From NCBI GenBank assembly GCA_027341315.1, contig DAIENA010000022.1:1-9077 (forward strand): a stretch of 9,077 bases of DNA. The letters are read 5' to 3'. This stretch comes from an archaeon (lineage in GTDB: Archaea; Nanobdellota; Nanobdellia; Pacearchaeales; GW2011-AR1). The position numbers were made by a program, and so were the translations under genes. The first letter of the stretch is position 1, and every line of letters starts with the position of its first letter. Positions 1 to 5,777 of the stretch are shown one piece after another. Under the pieces are notes generated by a model. It saw only the letters and a program-made list of their open reading frames with translations. It made no database searches and was not told the origin of the DNA.

Positions 1-144
1 GTTATTCGCGTTATTGTTTGTTGCCGAACTTGTACCACCAAACCCGAATCCGCCCGTGAAAATAGAAACTATTAATAGAACAACCAAAACTCCTATAGAA
101 CCTTTGTAGAAAGTGTCTTTCTTTATTTGGATTGTTTCACTCAT
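1..144 (-). CDS. Membrane-anchored extracytoplasmic protein, N-terminal part only
   Basis: Partial gene: the first 48 codons are present and the rest lies beyond the left window edge. The start ATG (144-142) follows a strong GGAGGAG ribosome site by 5 bases. The protein has a short charged head (MSETIQIKKDTFYKG), one hydrophobic segment at about residues 16-30, then a Gly-rich stretch (GGFGFGG) and a Ser/Thr/Asn-rich linker. This is the layout of a single-pass protein that displays a domain outside the membrane on a flexible tether. In related archaea such N-termini often precede a DsbA/thioredoxin-like or cupredoxin domain. That is from memory of the families, and the decisive domain is not in the window. 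It is close to the copper cassette, which would suit either option. Confidence 0.75.
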   Translation of the reverse strand, partial: MSETIQIKKDTFYKGSIGVLVVLLIVSIFTGGFGFGGTSSATNNNANN

Positions 145-149
145 TTTTT

Positions 150-156
150 CTCCTCC
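150..156 (-). promoter_or_regulatory. Strong Shine-Dalgarno site for the partial gene at the left edge
   Basis: On the minus strand this reads GGAGGAG in an A-rich context, 5 bases before the ATG at 144. It is one of two near-perfect ribosome sites in the window; the other precedes copZ. The presence of this site decides the start codon. Confidence 0.8.
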
Positions 157-190
157 TTTTCTGTTATATTCAAATTCGAAATTTTTTTCA

Positions 191-198
191 TATTTAAA
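191..198 (-). promoter_or_regulatory. Candidate TATA box for the partial left-edge gene
   Basis: The minus strand reads TTTAAATA here. With the usual archaeal spacing, transcription would start near position 170, giving a leader of about 25 bases that holds the ribosome site. The rest of the interval 145-276 is AT-rich and shows no gene. A degenerate copy of the sufB/ferredoxin inverted repeat (175-192) overlaps the downstream edge of this box. Confidence 0.5.
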
Positions 199-276
199 TT
201 TAATGGACTTTTGAAATCTAATTTTATGAATATACTTGCAAAACATTTGTTATAAATGATTTGGTGAAACTGGTTT

Positions 277-756
277 CTAATCTTTCAAAACAACTAAATT
301 ATTCATTCCACGTCTTTTTCTTATGATAAATTGTTTTGCTTCAAGTTTATCAAGAAGGCGCGTCATCTTGACTTTTCCGATTTCAAGTTTTTCCATCAAA
401 TCTTTTTGAAACATCGCGTTTTCTTCATCAATCAAAATTTCAATCACTTTTTTTTCATCCTGGTCAAGTTTGGATAAATCGAAATTTTTTTTCTTCTGTC
501 TCTCCTTGACTTTTTTTACGACAACTTTCTCGTCGGGTTTTGAAAACATAATGTAAAGTCCGATTATCGCGACGACCAAAACTATCGCAAGACTTAATCC
601 GAGTTGAGTGTTCGACGTCTGATGCATTATGCAATTCGGACCCTCGGTGCAGGTCTGGGCAATTATTTGATTTAGAGACTGATTAAAAATCCATGAAACA
701 ATTCCCATAACAAAAGCAATTCCGATAATCAACCATCCAACTTTTTTATTTTCCAT
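277..756 (-). CDS. Membrane-anchored winged-helix transcriptional regulator, putative metal sensor
   Basis: A 159-residue protein with two membrane segments (about residues 7-25 and 53-71) joined by a short loop, then a Lys-rich linker (about 74-92) and a C-terminal winged-helix domain (about 97-158). The DNA-binding part has the MarR/ArsR-like pattern: a helix ending in ILIDEENAMFQKDLMEKL, a recognition helix around KVKMTRLLDKLEAK, and a basic wing (IIRKRRGMNNLVVL). With the basic domain inside, the loop faces out and contains Cys36, Cys42, Met44 and His45, all possible soft-metal ligands. It sits beside the copper cassette, so copper or redox sensing is a reasonable inference, not shown. 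The ATG at 756 lies 25 bases below a good TATA box and has no ribosome site, so the mRNA is probably leaderless. The upstream DUF2127 gene (813-1319) is on the same strand but separated by this promoter. Confidence 0.8.
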   Translation of the reverse strand: MENKKVGWLIIGIAFVMGIVSWIFNQSLNQIIAQTCTEGPNCIMHQTSNTQLGLSLAIVLVVAIIGLYIMFSKPDEKVVVKKVKERQKKKNFDLSKLDQDEKKVIEILIDEENAMFQKDLMEKLEIGKVKMTRLLDKLEAKQFIIRKRRGMNNLVVLKD

Positions 757-777
757 TTATGAATTTGTTCAATTCCT

Positions 778-785
778 TTTTTATA
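778..785 (-). promoter_or_regulatory. TATA box for the membrane-anchored regulator gene
   Basis: Minus strand TATAAAAA, centred about 25 bases before the ATG at 756. This predicts transcription starting at or next to the start codon. A small inverted repeat, GAATT-N5-AATTC (761-775), lies between the box and the start, where a repressor could act. Confidence 0.6.
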
Positions 786-812
786 GTTTGTGGATTATAA
801 AACAAATTTTGT

Positions 813-1319
813 TCATCCGAAAAATTTGTCCTTTCCTTTTTGTTTTAATTTTATCCAGTAGTTTAAATGTTTGTATTCAAAATAGATTAATACTATCACA
901 ACTAAATCTAATACCGTTAAAAATATCAAAATCCACGACGGGCTTGAAACATATTTGTAAATTTGATAAGCGATAAATAAAGTGAAAACTATTCCGGCAA
1001 CAGGATAAGCTTTTGGTTTTTCAAGCCACAATGCAGCAATTAATCCAACTTTTATCAGCCCGTGAATTATCAAGTACAATGCAATAAACCCTTTAAGTGA
1101 ATTTGTAAGGGTTCCGGCGTTATGTACAAAAAAATTCGCCAAGACGTCGTGCGGGTCTTCAATAAGTTCTGTCCCAAAGAGATTTTGAAAAAATGTGAAA
1201 AGACTGTTTGTAGAAATAAACAGCAATAAAAAACCAATGAGCGTCTCAAGAAAACTGTAAACTCCTTTAATCAGCGTCGTTATTTTAAAAACTCTATGAA
1301 CCAATTTAAAGTTTTCCAT
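813..1319 (-). CDS. DUF2127 family membrane protein
   Basis: A 168-residue polytopic membrane protein with about four membrane helices (roughly residues 20-36, 75-98, 105-123 and 128-147). It matches the DUF2127 pattern closely: an N-terminal LVHRVFKITTLIKGVYSFLE, the EDPHD motif at residues 54-58, a helix with ALYLIIHGLIK (80-90), AYPVAGIVFTLFIAYQIYKY (104-123), and an ending with VLDLVVIVLIYFEYK. The length is normal for the family and the gene looks intact. The function of DUF2127 proteins is unknown. It is divergent from the copper cassette across 90 bases, so a link with metal stress is possible but unsupported beyond position. The ATG at 1319 lies 25 bases below a TATA box with no ribosome site. 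Confidence 0.88.
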   Translation of the reverse strand: MENFKLVHRVFKITTLIKGVYSFLETLIGFLLLFISTNSLFTFFQNLFGTELIEDPHDVLANFFVHNAGTLTNSLKGFIALYLIIHGLIKVGLIAALWLEKPKAYPVAGIVFTLFIAYQIYKYVSSPSWILIFLTVLDLVVIVLIYFEYKHLNYWIKLKQKGKDKFFG

Positions 1320-1340
1320 TATTTCAAAAGTAATAGATTC

Positions 1341-1348
1341 TATTTATA
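1341..1348 (-). promoter_or_regulatory. TATA box for the DUF2127 gene, overlapped by a short palindrome
   Basis: Minus strand TATAAATA, centred 25 bases before the ATG at 1319, implying a leaderless transcript. A perfect inverted repeat AATAGA-T-TCTATT (1332-1344) overlaps its downstream edge and could be an operator. Confidence 0.6.
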
Positions 1349-1381
1349 GTTTTAGCTCTGAAACTAGTTACAGCAAAGCGG

Positions 1382-1389
1382 TTAAAAGT
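1382..1389 (+). promoter_or_regulatory. Candidate promoter of the copper cassette
   Basis: TTAAAAGT lies about 25 bases before the ATG at 1410, preceded by a purine-rich stretch (GCAAAGCGG) in the place of a BRE. It is a weaker TATA match than the others in this window. An 8-base palindrome AACTAGTT (1362-1369) lies just upstream. No ribosome site precedes 1410, so the first cassette gene is probably leaderless. Confidence 0.4.
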
Positions 1390-1409
1390 AAATCATTTTT
1401 TAATATTCC

Positions 1410-2093
1410 ATGAGTTTCAAAAATTTCATAAAAGAACTGAACGGCTCCAGAGTGGAAGGAGAATTAATAAAATCAATTTTTTATTCTTTTATTTTTTCAT
1501 TTGGAATTATTTTATTGCTTTATTTGTTAAGATTAAAATATATTGACGGTTTTCTTTCAAAATATGGTTTCTTTTTATTTTTCGCAGTTTTAAGTTACAG
1601 TGTTATTTTACCGTCGATTAAACACGTTCGGGCTTATAGACAATTTGCGTGCATGTCCGGAATGATGATTGGAATGACGACGGGAATGATTGCCGGATTT
1701 TTGCCGGGATATTTCGTCGGCGCGACGAACGGGATGTTTTACGGAATTGTTTTTGGAATGGCTGTCGGCATATCTCTTGGAATTTGGAATGGAAAATGCT
1801 GCGGAATTATGGGAATAATGGAAGGTTTAATGGCTGGATTTATGGGAGGTTTAATGGGCGCGATGACGTCGGTGATGCTTCTAAATGATAATCTGAAAGT
1901 TGCATCGGTTATTATCTTTCTAATTTCGGCTGTAATAATGTTCTCCCTGAATTATATGATTTATTTTGAAATGAAAGAAAGTGAAATTCAATACAAAGAA
2001 GACAACACCATAATTATTTTTTTGAGTATAATTTTAACTGCTATTACAGTCTGGTTAATGGTCTTTGGACCAAGGAGTTTTTTATTCTCATGA
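1410..2093 (+). CDS. Gly/Met-rich polytopic membrane protein, putative copper handling
   Basis: A 227-residue integral membrane protein, first gene of the copper cassette. Membrane segments are visible at about residues 22-42 and 52-70, through the repetitive core (about 80-156), and at about 163-184 and 200-219. In the core, Gly84 to Gly132 form an unbroken series with a glycine at every fourth residue (13 glycines), followed by six G-x-M triplets between 132 and 152. Fourteen methionines lie in residues 81-156, with Cys81 and a Cys130-Cys131 pair. The Met spacing of 3-4 residues would line one helix face, as the MxxxM motif does in Ctr1-type copper transporters; this comparison is an analogy, not homology. 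I do not know a named family for it, though similar Met/Gly-rich proteins occur in copper clusters. Its stop overlaps the next start (ATGA), implying coupled translation. Confidence 0.8.
   Translation: MSFKNFIKELNGSRVEGELIKSIFYSFIFSFGIILLLYLLRLKYIDGFLSKYGFFLFFAVLSYSVILPSIKHVRAYRQFACMSGMMIGMTTGMIAGFLPGYFVGATNGMFYGIVFGMAVGISLGIWNGKCCGIMGIMEGLMAGFMGGLMGAMTSVMLLNDNLKVASVIIFLISAVIMFSLNYMIYFEMKESEIQYKEDNTIIIFLSIILTAITVWLMVFGPRSFLFS
1659..1805 (+). repeat. Twelve-base coding periodicity encoding a glycine tetrad repeat
   Basis: A glycine codon (GGA, GGC or GGG) appears every 12 bases from 1659 to 1803, thirteen times without a break. It is often followed by ATG, giving recurring GGAATG hexamers. 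The repeat is at the protein level: the bases between the glycine codons vary, so recent tandem duplication is not obvious. Confidence 0.85.
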
Positions 2094-2470
2094 GTAACAA
2101 AATGATTTTATTTTTTCTGTTTGTTTTTTTGGTAGTCGGAGGCTGGTTTTTTTTAGGCAGTTCAGGTTCTGTAAACTCAAACACCACAAACGGCGCGACA
2201 GCAACAGGAGACGTCCAAAAAGTAACTCTAAGCATGAAAAATTCCAATTATTATCCAAACACGGTTAGAGTTAAAGCGGGACAGCCGGTCAGAATTTATT
2301 TAGACAACAGCGTCGGAGGTTGTTACCGGTCGTTTACAATCCGGGACTTTGGAATTGCAAAATATCTTCAAAGCCCGTCGGATTACGTCGAATTTACACC
2401 AAATAAAAAAGGAAGTTTCAGGTTTGCCTGTAGCATGGGAATGGGAACCGGAACTTTGATTGTCGAATAA
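2090..2470 (+). CDS. Membrane-anchored cupredoxin
   Basis: A 126-residue protein with an N-terminal hydrophobic anchor or signal (residues 5-22), a Ser/Thr/Asn-rich linker (about 24-40), and a cupredoxin-like beta domain (about 43-126). Diagnostic features are VRVKAGQPVRIYLDN, GGCYRSFTI with Cys78, the DFGI turn, the EFTPNKKGSFRFAC strand, and the C-terminal CSMGMGTGTLIV with Cys114, Met116 and Met118. The two Cys plus Met match the copper-binding variant found fused to or beside copper ATPases. It probably binds copper on the outer face of the membrane. It overlaps the upstream gene by 4 bases (ATGA). A modest AAGGAG (2072-2077) lies 12 bases before the start, farther than ideal. A blue-copper electron-transfer role is possible, but the classical His ligands are not visible. 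Confidence 0.88.
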   Translation: MSNKMILFFLFVFLVVGGWFFLGSSGSVNSNTTNGATATGDVQKVTLSMKNSNYYPNTVRVKAGQPVRIYLDNSVGGCYRSFTIRDFGIAKYLQSPSDYVEFTPNKKGSFRFACSMGMGTGTLIVE

Positions 2471-2471
2471 A

Positions 2472-2660
2472 ATGCTTTTTTTAGATTTTGATATGATGGA
2501 TGGATTTAACGGAATGATGAACGGAAATTACGGAATGTGGGGTTTTGGAATTTACGGATGGATTTTATTAATTTTATCTGTTGCAGTTTTAGTTCTTTTA
2601 GTTATATTTTTAACTTTGAAAATCCAAAGAGTAACAAATAAAAAAAGGAGGAGAAAATGA
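2472..2660 (+). CDS. Short Met-rich single-pass membrane protein
   Basis: A 62-residue protein with a Met/Gly/Asn/aromatic head carrying Met1, 8, 9, 15, 16 and 22, then one strong membrane helix (about 27-50), then a very basic tail (TNKKRRRK). By the positive-inside rule the Met-rich head should face out and could bind Cu(I). The ATG at 2472 begins one base after the cupredoxin stop. A TTG at 2460 in the same frame would add four residues, but the ATG is preferred because it fits reinitiation. There is no ribosome site. The gene ends in an ATGA overlap with copZ. Small Met-rich membrane peptides are common in copper clusters; no exact function is known to me. Confidence 0.72.
   Translation: MLFLDFDMMDGFNGMMNGNYGMWGFGIYGWILLILSVAVLVLLVIFLTLKIQRVTNKKRRRK
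2647..2653 (+). promoter_or_regulatory. Strong Shine-Dalgarno site for copZ
   Basis: GGAGGAG within an A-rich run, 3 bases (5 from the GGAGG core) before the ATG at 2657. It is the only strong ribosome site inside the copper cassette. It suggests the chaperone, and perhaps the ATPase that follows, is translated more strongly than the upstream genes. Confidence 0.8.
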
Positions 2661-2866
2661 AAAAGAAAATTTTAATTGAAGGAATGCATTGTGCGTCTTG
2701 TGCGATGAATATCGAGAGAAGTCTAAAAAAAGTCGACGGTGTTAAAGAAGTAGGTGTTAGTGTTTTAACAAAAAAAGCGATTGTGGAAACGGACGAGAAA
2801 GTTACCGACGACGAATTGAAAAAAGCCGTGTCAAAAGTTGGATATAAAGTAGTTTCTATAGAATAA
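2657..2866 (+). CDS. copZ: CopZ-like HMA copper chaperone
   Basis: A 69-residue heavy-metal-associated domain with the Cu(I)-binding loop GMHCASC (Cys12 and Cys15), the helix MNIERSLKKVDGV and the beta-strand pattern ending GYKVVSIE. This is the normal full length for a ferredoxin-fold HMA chaperone. It should carry Cu(I) in the cytosol to the ATPase encoded immediately downstream. The gene has a strong ribosome site. It is in the same reading frame as the ATPase, separated only by TAA TTT AAA, so it may be the detached N-terminal HMA domain of an ancestral one-piece copA. Metal specificity is inferred from the MHCASC loop and the ATPase. Confidence 0.92.
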   Translation: MKKKILIEGMHCASCAMNIERSLKKVDGVKEVGVSVLTKKAIVETDEKVTDDELKKAVSKVGYKVVSIE

Positions 2867-2872
2867 TTTAAA

Positions 2873-4810
2873 ATGGAAGAAAGTGAAATATCACAAGACT
2901 TGGAAATTAAAACTTGGAAAAATAAATTAATCTCCAGCTGGATAATTACAATTCCAATAATTTTCCTGATGTATTCAGAAATGATTTTTGGGTTTAAAAT
3001 TTTTCAAACTTCAGTTAGTTCCTTGTTTATTCTGGTTTTTGCCTTTCCAATTATTTTTGTCCTCGGTTTTTCAACTTTAAAGTCCGGTTTAAAGGGTTTC
3101 ACGAGTTTGTATTTTAATATGGATTCATTAATTTCTCTTGGAACCGTTGTCGCATATTTGACCGGAATCGTTCAGTTTTTTTATCCAATTCAAAATTATT
3201 CGGGAATTTCAGCAATGGTTATGACAATTTTTGTCACGGGAAAATATATTGAATCGAGAGCCCGTGGTCGGGCAGGACAGGAAATAAAAAAATTGCTTGA
3301 GCTTGGGGCAAAGAACGCCGTCGTTTTAAGAAGCGGAAAAGAGGTTGAAATTCCGATTTCCGACGTGAAAATAGGGGACTTAATTGTTGTCAAGCCCGGA
3401 GAAAAAATTCCAACTGACGGCGTCGTTGCAAAAGGTGAAAGCAGCGTCGATGAGTCAATGGTTACCGGAGAAAGTTTGCCCGTCGACAAATTAAAGGGAA
3501 GCAGTGTTATAGGCGCGACAATAAATCAAGATGGAATTTTATATGTTCGCGCAACTAAAGTTGGAAGAGACACTTTTCTAGCACATATAATTGATTTAGT
3601 GGAGGAAGCTCAGGGGTCAAAAGTTCCGATACAAAAACTTGCAGATAAAATAACAAGTATTTTTGTTCCATCGGTTTTAGTATTATCTTTATTAACTTTT
3701 GTCGGATGGATAATTTTTGGAAATTTTAATTCTGCTATTGGTTCGGCTATTGCGGTTCTTGTAATTTCATGCCCGTGCGCTTTAGGGCTTGCAACTCCCA
3801 TTGCCCTCACCGTCGGTTCGGGAATGGGTGCAAAGAGAGGTATATTAATTAGAAAAGGAGAGGCTATTCAAACAATGAAAGACGTCAAAACAATTGTATT
3901 TGACAAAACCGGAACAATCACAAAAGGAAAACCGGAAGTCATAAATATAAAAACTTGCGTCGGAATAAAAGAAAAAGAGTTGCTGGAAATTTCTGCGAGC
4001 CTTGAAAAATTAAGCGAGCATCCATTGTCAAAAGCAATAGTAAATTACGCCGGACTCAAGTCTTACAAAAAAGTTAATTCATTTAAAATTTTAAGAGGAA
4101 AGGGAATAGAAGGAACAATCTCAAAAAGAAAATATTTTATTGGGAACAGAAGACTTCTCGAAGAAAAAAATATCAGTTTGAAAAAGTTTTCTTCAGAAAT
4201 TGAAATGCGGGAAAATGAAGGAAAAACGGTTTTAATCGTCGCGGATGAAAAAAAAGTTTTAGGATTTTTTTGTGTTGCAGATTCAATTAAAGAAGATTCA
4301 AGAGAATCTCTTAGAATTCTCAACCGGGAAGGCTACAACACAATTATGATAACGGGAGACAATGAAATAACGGCCCGAACGATTGCAAGGGAAGTCGGAA
4401 TAAAAAAAGTAATTGCAAATGTTTTGCCCGAAGAAAAATCCAAACAGGTTATAGAATTTCAAAAAAATGGATTTGTTGCTTTTGTCGGCGACGGCGTTAA
4501 CGACGCTCCGGCCTTAAAACAGGCCAACGTCGGAATCGCGATGGGCGGGGGAACAGACATTGCAATTGAAGCGGGGGATATTATTTTAACCAAAAGTTCT
4601 CTTACAGGGGTGACTCAGGCGATTAATTTATCAAAAAAAACTTTTGGAAAAATAAAACAGAATTTGTTTTGGGCCTTTGCATATAACGTTATAGCAATTC
4701 CTCTTGCAGTCTCCGGAATTTTGCATCCAGTCTTTGCGGAAATTGCGATGGCGTTGTCGTCAATAACGGTCGTTACCAACGCTAATTTATTAAGAAGAGC
4801 AAAAATTTAA
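2873..4810 (+). CDS. copA: P1B-type Cu(I)-exporting ATPase without N-terminal HMA domain
   Basis: A 645-residue P-type ATPase with all core motifs: actuator TGES (198-201), transmembrane CPC (300-302, in SCPCALG), phosphorylation site DKTGT (Asp344), the P1B-specific HP (His383, SEHPLSKA), TGDN (494-497) and GDGVNDAP (539-546). The last two helices carry Tyr604-Asn605 and Met626-x-x-Ser-Ser630, the set that marks Cu(I)-transporting P1B-1 pumps. It should couple ATP hydrolysis to Cu(I) export across the cytoplasmic membrane. It is shorter than typical CopA because the HMA domain is missing; the adjacent in-frame copZ supplies it. No ribosome site precedes the ATG, so translation probably depends on reinitiation after copZ, or possibly readthrough. 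Its stop overlaps the stop of the convergent FMN reductase gene by 4 bases. Confidence 0.95.
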   Translation: MEESEISQDLEIKTWKNKLISSWIITIPIIFLMYSEMIFGFKIFQTSVSSLFILVFAFPIIFVLGFSTLKSGLKGFTSLYFNMDSLISLGTVVAYLTGIVQFFYPIQNYSGISAMVMTIFVTGKYIESRARGRAGQEIKKLLELGAKNAVVLRSGKEVEIPISDVKIGDLIVVKPGEKIPTDGVVAKGESSVDESMVTGESLPVDKLKGSSVIGATINQDGILYVRATKVGRDTFLAHIIDLVEEAQGSKVPIQKLADKITSIFVPSVLVLSLLTFVGWIIFGNFNSAIGSAIAVLVISCPCALGLATPIALTVGSGMGAKRGILIRKGEAIQTMKDVKTIVFDKTGTITKGKPEVINIKTCVGIKEKELLEISASLEKLSEHPLSKAIVNYAGLKSYKKVNSFKILRGKGIEGTISKRKYFIGNRRLLEEKNISLKKFSSEIEMRENEGKTVLIVADEKKVLGFFCVADSIKEDSRESLRILNREGYNTIMITGDNEITARTIAREVGIKKVIANVLPEEKSKQVIEFQKNGFVAFVGDGVNDAPALKQANVGIAMGGGTDIAIEAGDIILTKSSLTGVTQAINLSKKTFGKIKQNLFWAFAYNVIAIPLAVSGILHPVFAEIAMALSSITVVTNANLLRRAKI

Positions 4811-5382
4811 TTAGGAATTCCTTTTTCTCGCCCGGCCCTGAAAGTTTTTATGTACCAGTCGAATTCGTCAATGAATTTTTTTACTCTCTCGTTGTATTTT
4901 TCGTCTTTCGGGTTTCCATCGTCGTCGAAAGCGTTTTGCACTTCGGGAATCGGAAACGTCGTCGGAATCGACGGCATTCCAAGTTCGGAAAGAATGTCTC
5001 TCCAATGCATCATCGCTCTTACGCCTCCGAAAGGACCCATAGAATAAGAAACAATTGCAGAGGGTTTAAACGCATATTCCCTTCCAAAATAGTCGACAAT
5101 GTTTTTCAATGCCGGCGGAACGCTATGATTATATTCCCCCGTAACAATCACAAACCCGTCGGCTTTTTCGAAAATTTCGTGCAGTTTTTTCATCTCTTTT
5201 GTTTTTTCATTTTCTTTTAGGTAATCAAACTTATTTTTTAATAAAGGAAGCGGAAATTCAAGAGGATCAATTAAAGTTGATTCAATATTTCTTCTTTCCA
5301 ACTTTTTAACAATAAATTTTGCGGCTTTAATTCCAAGCCTTCCTTCCCTAACAGAACCATAAATAACGGCAACTTTTGTCAT
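4807..5382 (-). CDS. NAD(P)H-dependent FMN reductase (flavodoxin-like)
   Basis: A 191-residue flavodoxin-fold protein. The first strand and phosphate loop read VAVIYGSVREGRLG (residues 4-17). The second signature TGEYNHSVPPALKNIVDYFG (81-100) and the PFGGVRA segment (117-123) are typical of the NADPH-dependent FMN reductase family (SsuE/YieF-like). It should reduce FMN or a quinone-, chromate- or metal-like acceptor with NAD(P)H in the cytosol; the substrate cannot be read from sequence. An upstream ATG at 5397 would add MYIIN, but the TATA box lies 25 bases above the ATG at 5382, so a leaderless start at 5382 is preferred. It converges on copA with overlapping stops (4807-4810). Supply of reductant to copper or Fe-S metabolism is speculation from position. 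Confidence 0.9.
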   Translation of the reverse strand: MTKVAVIYGSVREGRLGIKAAKFIVKKLERRNIESTLIDPLEFPLPLLKNKFDYLKENEKTKEMKKLHEIFEKADGFVIVTGEYNHSVPPALKNIVDYFGREYAFKPSAIVSYSMGPFGGVRAMMHWRDILSELGMPSIPTTFPIPEVQNAFDDDGNPKDEKYNERVKKFIDEFDWYIKTFRAGREKGIPN

Positions 5383-5403
5383 GTTAATTATATACAATTT
5401 TTG

Positions 5404-5411
5404 TTTTTATA
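5404..5411 (-). promoter_or_regulatory. TATA box for the FMN reductase gene
   Basis: Minus strand TATAAAAA, centred 25 bases before the ATG at 5382. It decides the start: the alternative ATG at 5397 would lie upstream of the predicted transcription start. Confidence 0.6.
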
Positions 5412-5437
5412 CTTTGTGGACTTTGGCAAAAATAAGA

Positions 5438-5737
5438 TTATTTTACCATTTCATATAAGACATTTTCATAAAATCTTTTTATTAAATTACTCTTCTCCCT
5501 AACATCCTCATAATTTTCAGATTTGACAAACTGAAGTTTTTGGATTTCCATCTCATTTAAAAATTCAATGTTTTCTTCTAGCAACCTTTCTTTCATAATT
5601 TTTTCGGTTTTCTCCAATTCAAAGACTGCTTCCGGATTTTCACTAATCATATTAAATGAATTTAAATAATATGCACCGAGCCTTGAAAACCTAAATGACC
5701 TTAATTGTTTCTCCGAATATTTCCTTATTTTTATCAT
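5438..5737 (-). CDS. Small charged helical protein of unknown function
   Basis: A 99-residue soluble protein that I do not recognise. It starts MIKIRKYSEKQ, has an Arg- and aromatic-rich N-terminal third (RSFRFSRLGAYYLNSF) and then a long stretch rich in Glu, Lys and Leu (about residues 33-99) predicted to be helical and perhaps coiled-coil. It has no Cys, no membrane segment and no obvious catalytic motif. Its codon use resembles the flanking genes and the frame is open throughout, which supports a real gene. A TATA box (5768-5775) just below the sufC stop could drive it separately from the suf operon. Read-through from sufC is also possible, as the gap is only 40 bases. Confidence 0.6.
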   Translation of the reverse strand: MIKIRKYSEKQLRSFRFSRLGAYYLNSFNMISENPEAVFELEKTEKIMKERLLEENIEFLNEMEIQKLQFVKSENYEDVREKSNLIKRFYENVLYEMVK

Positions 5738-5767
5738 AAAAAATTTTATTTAAACAGAGTTAATAAA

Positions 5768-5775
5768 TATTTATA
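5768..5775 (-). promoter_or_regulatory. Candidate TATA box for the 99-residue hypothetical gene
   Basis: Minus strand TATAAATA in the 40-base gap after sufC. Transcription would start near 5747, giving a leader of about 10 bases before the ATG at 5737. Confidence 0.45.
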
Positions 5776-5777
5776 TC

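Noticed and set aside
788..976. Plus-strand open frame opposite the DUF2127 gene
   Set aside because: It overlaps a well-supported DUF2127 coding region and the regulator promoter; the peptide has no recognisable feature.
1649..1888. Open frame overlapping the Gly/Met membrane protein in another frame
   Set aside because: Its Asn/Gly/Arg/Asp-rich repeat is the by-product of the 12-base periodicity in the real gene.
5450..5460. TTCATATAAGA resembling the shared suf promoter element
   Set aside because: It lies inside the coding region of the 99-residue protein, has no TATGAA left arm, and is not spaced correctly for any start codon.
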